Assembly: GCA_035516255.1 (NCBI GenBank)
Contig: DATJAL010000052.1
Location: forward strand, 62,001-126,000
Source: Chitinivibrionales bacterium
GTDB taxonomy: Bacteria; Fibrobacterota; Chitinivibrionia; Chitinivibrionales; FEN-1185
DNA length: 64,000 nucleotides
Direction of reading: 5' to 3'
The position numbers and the translations under genes are program-made. Numbering within the stretch: the stretch's first letter is position 1; every line of letters begins with the position of its first letter. The notes under the pieces were generated by a model. That model saw only the letters and a program-made list of their open reading frames with translations, was not told the DNA's origin and made no database searches. Below are positions 46,035-54,423 of the stretch, in pieces.

Positions 46035-46367
46035 TCAGTTGTTCCCGCTCACGACGCGCGGCGCGTGGAACGGGATTTCGTTTTCCGTCAGATAGACAAA
46101 TGACAATACCATGATCCGGTTTCCCACCTTGCCGAGGAGCGCGGCGGGGCCGTTGAGCTCCACGGTACCCGAGCCGCGCTTTCCCTTGATGACGTAGGTG
46201 GTGAATCGGTTGCCGTTGTCGAGGTTGAGGACGTGCACCTCCTCGTAGGGAAGGATGCCCGCCTGCTCGAGGTAATCCTCGTCGATGGTGATGCTTCCCT
46301 CGTATTCGAGGTGGGCGCCGGTCACCATGATATCGCGTATTTTCGCCTTTAAAAAACTTCGCAGCAT
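46035..46367 (-). CDS. panD: Aspartate 1-decarboxylase, 110 aa
   Basis: Residue Ser25 in EYEGSITID is the self-cleavage site that forms the pyruvoyl cofactor; the G24-S25 pair is intact. Lys9, Tyr22 and Tyr58 (NRFTTYVIKG) positions are present. It makes beta-alanine for pantothenate and CoA. It lies 23 bases upstream of the LytR_C gene, so the operon order is panD, LytR_C, rsfS, argS. Confidence 0.95.
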   Translation of the reverse strand: MLRSFLKAKIRDIMVTGAHLEYEGSITIDEDYLEQAGILPYEEVHVLNLDNGNRFTTYVIKGKRGSGTVELNGPAALLGKVGNRIMVLSFVYLTENEIPFHAPRVVSGNN

Positions 46368-46402
46368 TGTCAGCTCCGTTTACCAGTCAAAACAAAAAAA
46401 CC

Positions 46403-46529
46403 TTTGCCACAAAGACACAGAGGTATCGAGAAAAATAAAATAAAGTTAGAAGGTAGAGGTTGAAAATTAAAAGACCGGAAATCCGCCGTTGAATCATTAT
46501 TCATCTAGGCACTGTGTCACCGTGGCAAA
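46403..46529. repeat. MITE-like element with imperfect 18-bp terminal inverted repeats
   Basis: TTTGCCACAAAGACACAG (46403-46420) and CTGTGTCACCGTGGCAAA (46512-46529) are complementary at 15 of 18 positions and bracket 127 bases without a gene. AAAAAAA and TTTTTTT outside continue the symmetry. The GACACAGAG start resembles a composite repeat that is also seen, reversed, at 22985-23010. It lies just upstream of panD, so it may carry or disturb its promoter. Confidence 0.6.
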
Positions 46530-46544
46530 TTTTTTTTATCCGGA

Positions 46545-47162
46545 TCAAAACGAAAAACAAAATCTCATGCCGATATCTTCCGGAACAAATAATGCTGCGC
46601 CCTGCCGTTTTTGCCGTGCCACCTGCACGCTCATGTCAATGCCGCTCCACAGCAGGTCCGGGACCAGCAGGCACAATCCGAGCGGCTGAAACCGCGCACT
46701 GCGGTAATTCTGCGCGGCGAGCAGGCCGAGGGAACCTGCCGCCACGGCCACCATGAGCCAGCCCCTCACGGGCTGGTCGCGCCTGATCTGGTTGAACCCG
46801 GGAATAAAAAAACTCTGCACCGCGCTTCCCGCGTTGATCGTCCGCTTCTGTGAAATCCTTTCGCGGACCTCCGCGTCGGAATTGCCCGCCCTGCGCAGTT
46901 TGATATAGTCCTCTTCCGATATGAAAAGCTCTTTCCACGGATACCTGAAATACTCCGAAACCGTGATGCCGCTGGCCATTATTTCGTGTACTTTCGACAG
47001 CGGCAGGTTCGCGTCCTTGATTTTGTTCCATTCGGTTTCCGAAAGCCCGAGCTTCTCATACGCCTCCTTGTCGGCCGGCGTCATGTTGGCAGCTCCGCAG
47101 AGCAGGCCGAATAAAAGTACAACAGGTGCGCTGAGATGCGGAAAATATTTTAATGTATGCAT
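46545..47162 (-). CDS. Membrane-associated protein of unknown function, 205 aa
   Basis: A signal-like segment (about 8-24, SAPVVLLFGLLCGAA) is followed by a helical, charged region (30-115) with two similar half-repeats (LSETEWNKIKDANLPLSKVHEIMASG and ISEEDYIKLRRAGNSDAEVRERIS). The C-terminal third has two membrane segments (about 140-180). The SAVQSFFIPGFNQIRRDQPVRGWLM stretch is typical of small P5-like or DUF5683-type membrane proteins, of which the function is unknown. It has no close operon partner. Confidence 0.55.
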   Translation of the reverse strand: MHTLKYFPHLSAPVVLLFGLLCGAANMTPADKEAYEKLGLSETEWNKIKDANLPLSKVHEIMASGITVSEYFRYPWKELFISEEDYIKLRRAGNSDAEVRERISQKRTINAGSAVQSFFIPGFNQIRRDQPVRGWLMVAVAAGSLGLLAAQNYRSARFQPLGLCLLVPDLLWSGIDMSVQVARQKRQGAALFVPEDIGMRFCFSF

Positions 47163-47390
47163 GATTGGATAAAATCAATCGCACGGGGAGCGTGTGATCC
47201 GTTTCGCATATTTCAAGGGTAAAAATACTTAATTTTGCATAGTTCTCAAAGTGCGTTATTGATTTAATTGGATGAAAAAGCGGCCGGATTTGATGGTTTA
47301 TTTATCCGTTTCGTTTTGATTTCACAATTGACGGTGGCATTGCGGTAACGGGTACACTGATTTTCCACGAAAGTTTGCCCGCGCGTTAGT

Positions 47391-47511
47391 AGGCTGTTGA
47401 AAAACTCCATAGGGGGTGTAAAATTGCTTGACTTTATGGCATGAAATGGCGATTTTATTTCGCCAGCGCATTTGTCAAGAAAACACCTCAAAACGAGTTT
47501 TTCAACAGTCT
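47391..47511. mobile_element. 121-bp MITE with 17-bp terminal inverted repeats
   Basis: Left end AGGCTGTTGAAAAACTC (47391-47407) and right end GAGTTTTTCAACAGTCT (47495-47511) are complementary at 16 of 17 positions. The CTGTTGAAAAACTC end is a common terminus of transposase-bearing insertion sequences in several families (IS1182-like or IS4-like). No coding sequence lies between. GTTAG occurs just outside both ends (one base further out on the left), so a 5-base duplication is likely. The right end abuts repeat copy E. Confidence 0.75.
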
Positions 47512-47515
47512 GTTA

Positions 47516-47660
47516 GGCGGGACTGGAGGCCGCGCTGGAACGCGGTGCTGCCCGGCCCTCGCCGAAGGCATATTGGGACCGTGGCAGCCCGAGGCAAAGC
47601 CGAGACCTGAAGGACGGCCGGCCCGAGCATGAGCAAAGCGAAGGCGAGGGGAACGCCCAG
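47516..47660 (-). repeat. Dispersed GC-rich repeat, copy E (inverted)
   Basis: In reverse orientation it begins GGGCGTTCCCC (complement of 47648-47658) and ends GCGGCCTCCAGTCCCGCC. The blocks GGCCGGCCGTCCTTC, CTCGGGCTGCCACGG, and GGGCAGCACCGCGTTCCAGCG follow the order of copies A and B. It fills the space between the MITE and the BFN gene, in a 521-base gap (47163-47683) whose left part (47163-47390) shows no gene. Confidence 0.8.
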
Positions 47661-47683
47661 ATTTCGCAATTTTATTTGATGGG

Positions 47684-48271
47684 TTAATTCGAACTCGTCA
47701 TCTTTTTCAGCTCATCACGCAGCTTCGCCGCATCTTCATACCGCTCCTCCTCGACGGCCTTTTCGAGTTTCTGCTTGAGCGCGTCGAGCGGGGACAATTT
47801 CAGCTGCGGTTTTTCCGGAGCCTCGGGCTCTGCCGGCGGGAGCTCGGGCTCGCCGCCCTCCTCGGTGATGATGATTCCCGCCTTGTCCATTACCTTTTCG
47901 GCAACATACATCGGCGCGCCGAAGCGCAGGGCGAGGCAGATGGCGTCGCTGGGCCGCGCGTCAAAATCGAGGATCGTCCCCTTGAAATCGATGATGAGGC
48001 GCGCGTAAAACGTGTCGTCGATGAGGTCGGAGACCTCGATGCGGAGGATCTCGGCGCCGAGCGAGTCGAGCACCGACTTGAACAGGTCGTGCGTGAGGGG
48101 ACGCGGGACTTCCACTTTGTTAATCTGGATGATGATGGACTGCGCCTGCTGGTCGTCGATGAAAATGGGAAGCGCGCGCTTGTCCGTGGTGCCTTTGAGA
48201 AAAATGACAAAGCGTTTGTTGAGAAGAGCGACGTTGACGATTTCGACGGGAAGCATGTTTTTTAAATCCAT
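47684..48271 (-). CDS. Bifunctional nuclease (BFN/DUF151) family protein with UVR motif, 195 aa
   Basis: Residues about 1-135 are the DUF151 fold, with the IFIDDQQAQSI and RPSDAICLALRFGAPMYVAEKVM blocks. Then comes an acidic, Pro-rich linker, and the C-terminal 40 residues (LKQKLEKAVEEERYEDAAKLRDELKKM) are a UVR domain, the motif of UvrB/UvrC contacts. A protein of this family from Mimosa and homologues has been reported as a nuclease; in bacteria the activity is uncertain. It may aid DNA repair. Its start has no close upstream gene. Confidence 0.87.
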   Translation of the reverse strand: MDLKNMLPVEIVNVALLNKRFVIFLKGTTDKRALPIFIDDQQAQSIIIQINKVEVPRPLTHDLFKSVLDSLGAEILRIEVSDLIDDTFYARLIIDFKGTILDFDARPSDAICLALRFGAPMYVAEKVMDKAGIIITEEGGEPELPPAEPEAPEKPQLKLSPLDALKQKLEKAVEEERYEDAAKLRDELKKMTSSN

Positions 48272-48594
48272 TTTCTTGATGAAAAATTAGCCGCTGAAAA
48301 AATACTTCATGGGCAAATACGAGAGAGCTATTAGAAAAAATGTGATGAGGCCGAAAAAGAGGTCTCGGCAGGGGCCGCTGAAGCATGTTGACAAAGCGAA
48401 GCATGACGACGCGTCAGGGCGGACTGGAGGGTGAGCAAGAACGAATTGTCATTTTCATTCCATGAGGTAAGGAAATTGCGTTTTTTATTATGCCGTTTGC
48501 CTCATGCCGGCCATCAAATCGCCCGGTCGTCGAGTAGCCGCTGTTAAGCCGCGTATCGAGACGCGGGCGGTCCGCCCAGTTTATTTGAGAAATC
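48272..48594. other. 323-bp gap with traces of the GC-rich repeat
   Basis: Between the BFN gene start and the purA stop codon. Near 48413-48430 the stretch GTCAGGGCGGACTGGAGG resembles the end block of the dispersed repeat in reverse. GACGCGGGCGG near 48570 adds to the GC-rich patches. The rest is AT-rich. No gene or clear hairpin with a T-run is visible. Confidence 0.45.
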
Positions 48595-49881
48595 TTATAA
48601 CGGCTCTACTTCTATCGTCTGCGTCCTGTCCGGTCCAATCGAAACCAGCAGCAGCGGAAGATCATAGCATAATTCCTGCAGCCGCTTGACATACTTCAAT
48701 GCGTTTTTTGGCAGGTCGGAAAGCTTTTTGCACTTCGACAGGTCCGTTTTCCATCCGGGCATGGTTTCGTAGCAGGGCCTTGCCTTTTGCGCGGCCTCTA
48801 TGGTGGTGGGGAAGACATCGACTTTTTTGCCGTCGATCTCGTAATGAGTGCAGATTTGTATTTCGTCAAGCGAATTGAGCACGTCGAGCTTGGTGATGGC
48901 GAGCCGCGTAAGGCCGTTGAGCTGCGCCGAGCGCCGCAAGAGCACGCTGTCGAACCAGCCGCAGCGCCGCGGCCTTCCCGTGGTGGCGCCGAATTCGCCG
49001 CCCTCGGCGCGGATGCGCTCGCCGAGCGCGTTATCAAGCTCGGTGGGGAACGGTCCGTTGCCCACGCGGGTCGTGTATGCCTTGACAATGCCGACAACGT
49101 GGTGAATGAGGGACGGGCCAACGCCCGCGCCCGTGCACGCCGCGCCGGCAATGGTGTTCGACGAGGTGACGAACGGGTAGGTGCCGTGGTCGATGTCGAG
49201 AAACGTCCCCTGCGCGCCTTCAAACAAAAGGTTTTTTCCGTTTTTTGCCGCGATGTTAAGCAACCCGCTCGTGTCCGCGATAAAGGGAAGCATGCGGTCG
49301 CGCAGTCCTTTGTACCGCTTCAGCATTTCGTCGAGGGAAGGTGACATCGGCTGTTTGTAAAATGACAGCAGCTGTTTCTTTATTTCGAAATTGTTCCGGA
49401 GTTTGTCGGAGAATGCCGCCCATTCCACCAGGTCGCCCACGCGAAGGCCGGTGCGCGAGGCCTTGTCTGCGTAGGCGGGGCCGATGCCGCGGCCGGTGGT
49501 GCCGATTTTTCCCGCGCCCATCGCCGATTCATTTGCGCTGTCCTGCAGTTTGTGGTAGGGCATGACCAGGTGGGCGAGGTCCGAGACAAAAAGCCTTCCG
49601 TCAACCGTGATGTTTTTGCCGCGGAGCTCGTCCACTTCCTTGAGAAACTGCTCGATGTCGAGCACCACGCCGTTGCCCACCACGCAGAGTTTCCCGGGAT
49701 ACATGATGCCCGAGGGGACCAGATGGAAAACGAACTTTTCCCTGTTGGCGATCACGGTGTGGCCCGCGTTCGCCCCGCCGTGGAACCGCACGACGATGTC
49801 GCAAAACCGGGCAAGGTAGTCGATCACCTTGGCCTTGCCTTCGTCCCCCCACTGCGTGCCAACAATCACTGCATTCGGCAT
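48595..49881 (-). CDS. purA: Adenylosuccinate synthetase, 428 aa
   Basis: The P-loop reads GDEGKAK (the usual form is GDEGKGK) near residue 12, followed by GGANAGHT and TTGRGIGPAY. The Asp13 and His41 positions that attack and protonate the 6-O of IMP are kept. It converts IMP and aspartate to adenylosuccinate with GTP. AAGGAG lies 8 bases before the ATG. A strong hairpin is located 26 bases upstream. No other adenylate-branch gene is adjacent; purM lies 5 kb away. Confidence 0.96.
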   Translation of the reverse strand: MPNAVIVGTQWGDEGKAKVIDYLARFCDIVVRFHGGANAGHTVIANREKFVFHLVPSGIMYPGKLCVVGNGVVLDIEQFLKEVDELRGKNITVDGRLFVSDLAHLVMPYHKLQDSANESAMGAGKIGTTGRGIGPAYADKASRTGLRVGDLVEWAAFSDKLRNNFEIKKQLLSFYKQPMSPSLDEMLKRYKGLRDRMLPFIADTSGLLNIAAKNGKNLLFEGAQGTFLDIDHGTYPFVTSSNTIAGAACTGAGVGPSLIHHVVGIVKAYTTRVGNGPFPTELDNALGERIRAEGGEFGATTGRPRRCGWFDSVLLRRSAQLNGLTRLAITKLDVLNSLDEIQICTHYEIDGKKVDVFPTTIEAAQKARPCYETMPGWKTDLSKCKKLSDLPKNALKYVKRLQELCYDLPLLLVSIGPDRTQTIEVEPL

Positions 49882-49906
49882 GACGCGATTCTCCTTAAAA
49901 AAGAAA

Positions 49907-49932
49907 ATACCGCTTTTTTTAAAAAGCGGTAT
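49907..49932 (-). terminator. Terminator-like hairpin just upstream of purA
   Basis: ATACCGCTTTTT / AAAAAGCGGTAT with a 2-base loop, perfect over 12 bases. On the minus strand it is followed by TTTTCTTTTTT and then the purA ribosome site, so it looks like an intrinsic terminator placed in the purA 5' leader. No minus-strand gene precedes it, so attenuation of purA itself is the simplest reading. The right half also precedes the XPB-like gene on the other strand. Confidence 0.7.
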
Positions 49933-50135
49933 GGGAATAATCTGTTTCCTGTGTTGCTGGTGACAACGGATTATAAATTACTAATTGTAAAAACAATAGT
50001 CAATGGTGCAGGACTTGAACCCTTTGGATAAAGAGAGGTTTTTCCACTGGAAATATTTGGAATATATCAAATAATGGTTTAAAAAAAATCACCCATGAGT
50101 TATTTTCCGAAGCTTGTAAAAAAAGAAAAAGAATC

Positions 50136-51812
50136 ATGCCGACAAACCTGAATAATCCGCTCATCGTCCAGAGCAACAGCACGCTCCTGCTCGAGGTGAA
50201 CAACCCGCTGTTTACCGATGCGAGGGACGCGATCACCCTTTTTGCGCATCTCGAAAAAAGCCCCGAACACATACACACCTATTCCATAACTCCCTTGTCT
50301 TTGTGGAACGCGGCCGCGTTAGGCATGACGCCCGCCCGCGTCGTTGAACTCCTCGAAACATTTTCCAAATACGAATTGCCCCAGAACGTTCCCGAGGGAA
50401 TTTCCGAGCTGATGGCGAGGTTCGGCAAGCTCATCCTGGAAGCGTACGGAGACGGGCTTGCGCTGCGCTGCACCGACGCGGACATGATCAGGCACCTCGC
50501 GCGCAACCAGAAGCTTGCCGGCCTCATCGGCGACCCCATCGACGCATACCGGTACGGCGTGCCTCCTCAGAACCGGGGGGTGATCAAGCAGGCGCTCATT
50601 TCGCTCGGCTATCCCGTGCACGATGTCGCCGGGTATGTGGACGGCGACGCTTTTCCGCTCTCGCTCAAGAAAATCATCGGTGAAAACGTGACCTTTGTCA
50701 TACGCGAATACCAGAAGCAGGCCGCCGAAAGCTACGCGGGCAACCCGCAGATGCCGGGCGGCAGCGGCGTGGTGGTGCTGCCGTGCGGCGCGGGAAAAAC
50801 CATTGTCGGCATGTACGTGATGTCGCTGCTCAAGCGGCGCACGCTCATCCTCGTCACCAACGTCACGGCGGCCCGCCAGTGGAAACGCGAGCTGCTTGAC
50901 AAGACGGACATTGCGGAAGGCGACATCGGCGAATACAGCGGGGAATCGAAAGACGTCAGGCCCGTCACCCTGGCCACGTACCAGATCCTTACTTACCGCA
51001 AGAAAAAAACAGACCCGTTTCTCCACTGGGGACTTTTTAATTCGCAGAACTGGGGACTCATCATCTACGACGAGGTGCACCTGCTGCCCGCGCCGGTGTT
51101 CAAGTTCACCGCCGATATCCAGGCGCGCCGAAGACTCGGCCTCACCGCCACGCTCATCCGGGAAGACGGTCACGAGAACGACGTGTTCACCCTGATCGGC
51201 CCGAAAAAATTCGACGTGCCGTGGAAGGATCTCGAACGCCAGGGATGGATCGCGACGGCGCGTTGCGTTGAAATCCGCGTCGACCTTGCGCAGGAGGAAA
51301 AGCTCAAATATTTCGGCATGACCCCGCGCGAACAGATACGGCTCGCCTACGAAAATCCGCGCAAAATCCCTATTGTCAAGGAACTCCTCGAAAAACACAA
51401 AAACGACCAGGTGCTCATCATGGGGCAGTATTTGTCCCAGCTCGCCATGTTCGCGGCGGAGTTCGACGAGCCGGTGATCACCGGCTCAACGCCCAATGAC
51501 CGGCGCGACGAGCTGTACGAGCGGTTCCGGAAGGGCGACATCCGCGTGCTCATCCTGTCCCGGGTCGGCAATTTCGCGGTTGATTTACCGGATGCGAATG
51601 TCGCGATCCAGATATCGGGCTCGTTCGGTTCGCGCCAGGAGGAGGCGCAGCGTCTCGGACGCATCCTTCGCCCGAAAAAACAGGGGGATCAGGCGGTGTT
51701 TTATTCCATCGTGACGCGCGAGAGCAGGGAGCTGGATTTCGCCATGAACCGGCAACTGTTTCTGACGGAGCAGGGGTATTCGTATGAAATACGGTACCGG
51801 GAATTTGATTAG
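50136..51812 (+). CDS. XPB-like superfamily 2 DNA helicase, 558 aa
   Basis: The first 160 residues carry the helicase C-terminal/XPB-Ssl2 N-terminal domain (about 40-130). The motor follows: PCGAGKT (K221), DEVH (about 314-317), LTATLIRED, and motif VI QEEAQRLGRILRPK (about 502-515). LGLTATLIREDG and the RED-like motif are typical of XPB. Archaeal and bacterial XPB unwind DNA in repair; the partner Bax1 nuclease is not seen nearby. It stands alone and transcribes away from purA. Confidence 0.93.
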   Translation: MPTNLNNPLIVQSNSTLLLEVNNPLFTDARDAITLFAHLEKSPEHIHTYSITPLSLWNAAALGMTPARVVELLETFSKYELPQNVPEGISELMARFGKLILEAYGDGLALRCTDADMIRHLARNQKLAGLIGDPIDAYRYGVPPQNRGVIKQALISLGYPVHDVAGYVDGDAFPLSLKKIIGENVTFVIREYQKQAAESYAGNPQMPGGSGVVVLPCGAGKTIVGMYVMSLLKRRTLILVTNVTAARQWKRELLDKTDIAEGDIGEYSGESKDVRPVTLATYQILTYRKKKTDPFLHWGLFNSQNWGLIIYDEVHLLPAPVFKFTADIQARRRLGLTATLIREDGHENDVFTLIGPKKFDVPWKDLERQGWIATARCVEIRVDLAQEEKLKYFGMTPREQIRLAYENPRKIPIVKELLEKHKNDQVLIMGQYLSQLAMFAAEFDEPVITGSTPNDRRDELYERFRKGDIRVLILSRVGNFAVDLPDANVAIQISGSFGSRQEEAQRLGRILRPKKQGDQAVFYSIVTRESRELDFAMNRQLFLTEQGYSYEIRYREFD

Positions 51813-51826
51813 CCTTTGCCGCCCTC

Positions 51827-51854
51827 TTGATTTCATCCGAGCGTGGAGTATATC
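51827..51854 (+). promoter_or_regulatory. Candidate promoter for the small lipoprotein gene
   Basis: TTGATT (51827-51832), a 16-base spacer, TATATC (51849-51854). The ATG is 53 bases on. The match is moderate and the spacer one base short. Confidence 0.4.
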
Positions 51855-51906
51855 TTTTAGTAAAAGCTGAGTTTTTTCCTGTTTGGGATTTCAAGGAGTA
51901 TAAATC

Positions 51907-52263
51907 ATGAAAATTCGAATGGGTATTGCCTTCGTCGCCGTGGTTCTCGTTGCGTGCGTGAGTGAGACCAAAACCGCTTTGGATCTCACGATCATCCAGC
52001 CGCCTTATTATAAAGACCATATCGATACCATCGCCACGGATACGATCATCGTCGAAGGCGTGACCACCGTCGGCGCGATGGCAATGATCGGCGCAACGGA
52101 AAATCCCACCATACCGGTCGCTGTGGACAACAGCGGCCATTTCATCGGCCAGTTCGTCGTCGAGGATATGGAGGGGAATTATTCCGCTTTTGTCAAGGTT
52201 TCAATGGCCAATCACGATCCGATTCTCGAAAGCAGGTCGGTGTACTACAAGCCGCTGCATTAA
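51907..52263 (+). CDS. Small lipoprotein of unknown function, 118 aa
   Basis: The N-terminus MKIRMGIAFVAVVLVACVSE has a lipobox LVAC (Cys17). The rest (about 25-118) is beta-rich and looks like an Ig-like or carboxypeptidase-regulatory-like fold (IIVEGVTTVGAMAMIGATENPTIPVAVDNSGHFIGQFVV). There is no catalytic motif. AAGGAG lies about 12 bases before the ATG. It precedes the TRAP permease by 54 bases and may share its transcript; the TRAP binding protein is absent, but this protein is too small to be one. Confidence 0.65.
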   Translation: MKIRMGIAFVAVVLVACVSETKTALDLTIIQPPYYKDHIDTIATDTIIVEGVTTVGAMAMIGATENPTIPVAVDNSGHFIGQFVVEDMEGNYSAFVKVSMANHDPILESRSVYYKPLH

Positions 52264-52317
52264 GCCTTGCCCGACTGGCGGCGTAACCTTCGCCCACGAC
52301 ATCCCTTCATCCCCGAT

Positions 52318-54132
52318 ATGAAATCAAAACTTTTACCGTTGAAAATTTTCCATTTCACGGAAGACATCCTCTCCTCCCTTTCACTCGTCCTCACCGCCTT
52401 GTTTCCGGTGCTCGAGGTGATCGCCCGCGGCGTATTCCACACCGGCGTTTACAGCTCGGCGGAATACGTAAAGCACCTGGTAATTTTCGTCACGTTTCTC
52501 GGCGCCATGATCACCTCCCGGGAAGACCGCCATCTCTGTTTTGCGGTTGGCATAGAGCACGTTTCCCCTCCGTGGAAAGAATGGATCCAGACCGCAAACG
52601 CCATGCTTTCGGTGGTGGTGACGCTCTTCATCGGGTGGAGTTCCGTCTCGTTTATCAATACCGCATTTTCCCCTTCCGACAAACTCGGATTTTTCCCGTT
52701 GCAATGGGCGATGTACGTGATGCCGCTGGGTTTTACCGTGATGCTGCTCAGGTTCGTTTCGCACGCGCCGAAGGGGGTGCTTTTTAAAATCATCGCGGCA
52801 AGCGGAGCGGGCGTTATCGCATTACTCGGATTTATTTGCGGCCCCTATCTCCATTTCATGGCATGGCCCGTCGCTGTGGTACTTTCGGCAGGCCTTTTTC
52901 TCGGGACGCCGGTCTTTATCGTTGTCGGCGGTTTTTCACTTTTATTTTTCGGACTTTCACAGGGTTCGTTTGAAATAATACCCAACGAGGCATACACGCT
53001 GCTCACCGGGCCCAACATTCCCGCGATACCGCTGTTCACCCTTGCCGGGTTCATCCTGTCCGAAAGCAAGGCAGGGGAGCGGCTGGTGAAACTTTTCAGG
53101 GAACTTTTCGGATGGCTCCCGGGCGGGCTCGGCATTGCGGCGATCCTCATCTGCACGTTTTTCACCTCGCTTACCGGCGCGTCCGGCGTCACCGTGCTCG
53201 CCTTGGGCGGGCTGCTGCTGTTTATTCTCATGGAAAACGGTTACAAGGAAAAGTTCGGAACCGGCCTGGTAACGGTAAGCGGCGTGGGCACCCTGTTCCC
53301 GCCGAGCATGCCGCTCATCATGTACGGGATCGTTGCGCAGATCAACATCAAGCACCTTTTTATCGGCGCGTTTTTCCCGGGCTGCATCATGGTGATCGCG
53401 CTCGCCGTTTACGCCTTTATGACCGCGAAAAAGGACGGAGTCAAACGGGTGCCCTTCAATGCAAGGAACGCGATACTGTCGCTGCGCGAATCACTTTGGG
53501 AAGTGCTGCTCCCTGTTCTGATATTAGTTGTTTTTTTCAAGGGGATTTGCACCCTTGTCGAAACTGCGGCAATCGCGGTGCTCTACCTGATTGTCGTGGA
53601 AACGCTTGTCACACGCGACATCCCTCTGCGCAAGCTGCTCACCGTGTGCGTCAAAAGCATGCCGGTGATGGGAGGCGTGCTCATTCTGCTCGCCGTGGCC
53701 ATGGGACTTTCCTATTATCTGGTAGACGCGCAGATCCCGCAGCACCTGGCCGGATTTACGCAGCGGTATATCCATTCCAAACTACTTTTCCTTCTCATCC
53801 TGAATATGCTGCTGATCGTCGCCGCAAGCCTCATGGACGTGTACGGCGCCATCATCGTGATCGCGCCGCTTGTCATTCCGCTCGGCAGGGCGTATGGGAT
53901 TGATCCCGTCCACCTGGGCGTGATCTTTCTTGCCAATCTCGAGCTTGGCTATCTCACTCCTCCATTGGGGCTTAATCTTTTCCTCTCGTCATTCCGCTTT
54001 AACAAACCGCTGCTTTCCATTTCCCGCTCCATCATTCCGTTTTTTATCGTGCTTTTCATTGCGCTTATGGTAATCACCTATGTTCCGGCCGTGACCACAG
54101 GAATTTTCCCCCTGCTGCATATCAGCCGGTAA
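52318..54132 (+). CDS. TRAP transporter permease, fused DctQ-DctM, 604 aa
   Basis: Four membrane segments in the first 170 residues correspond to DctQ, the small subunit (IFVTFLGAMITSREDRHLCFAV). The remainder is DctM with about 12 segments, including AIPLFTLAGFILSESKAGERL, VTVSGVGTLFPPSMPLIMYG, and LGYLTPPLGLNLFLSS, all typical. TRAP transporters take up dicarboxylates, sialic acid or related acids with Na+ coupling. They need a periplasmic DctP; none lies next to it. I start at the ATG at 52318, since the in-frame upstream region is basic and lacks a ribosome site. It is the last gene before a 291-base gap without a visible gene. Confidence 0.9.
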   Translation: MKSKLLPLKIFHFTEDILSSLSLVLTALFPVLEVIARGVFHTGVYSSAEYVKHLVIFVTFLGAMITSREDRHLCFAVGIEHVSPPWKEWIQTANAMLSVVVTLFIGWSSVSFINTAFSPSDKLGFFPLQWAMYVMPLGFTVMLLRFVSHAPKGVLFKIIAASGAGVIALLGFICGPYLHFMAWPVAVVLSAGLFLGTPVFIVVGGFSLLFFGLSQGSFEIIPNEAYTLLTGPNIPAIPLFTLAGFILSESKAGERLVKLFRELFGWLPGGLGIAAILICTFFTSLTGASGVTVLALGGLLLFILMENGYKEKFGTGLVTVSGVGTLFPPSMPLIMYGIVAQINIKHLFIGAFFPGCIMVIALAVYAFMTAKKDGVKRVPFNARNAILSLRESLWEVLLPVLILVVFFKGICTLVETAAIAVLYLIVVETLVTRDIPLRKLLTVCVKSMPVMGGVLILLAVAMGLSYYLVDAQIPQHLAGFTQRYIHSKLLFLLILNMLLIVAASLMDVYGAIIVIAPLVIPLGRAYGIDPVHLGVIFLANLELGYLTPPLGLNLFLSSFRFNKPLLSISRSIIPFFIVLFIALMVITYVPAVTTGIFPLLHISR

Positions 54133-54423
54133 ATTTCGGGTATGCCGTTTCATTATATGTAATGGAAGAGAGAATATTGACTTTATTCCTCGCCAGACCT
54201 ATTTTTGAAAGATTCGCAATGACCCCGCTGGTGGGAAAAAACCGTAAATCCCGGGGTATCGCTGTCTGAATTTTTTCCGTTTTCGCCCCCTGAAAATCTT
54301 CGCGTTTTTTGTAAAGGCTTTTTGTATGCCTCGATAAAAATCTGTTTGTAGCAAACGGGAAACGACATTGTATCATTTTGTAAATCAACCACTTTCATCA
54401 TGGTCAGGAAAAAAGAATAGGCT

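Noticed and set aside
49995-50045. tRNA-like 3' end (GGGTTCAAGTCCTGCACCA) on the minus strand before the XPB-like gene
   Set aside because: The T-stem pairs poorly, no anticodon arm or acceptor 5' strand exists upstream, and the match is short; at most a tRNA-fragment remnant.
54122-54388. Minus-strand 88-residue reading frame between the TRAP and purM genes
   Set aside because: It overlaps the end of the TRAP gene, has no ribosome site, and its composition does not look coding.
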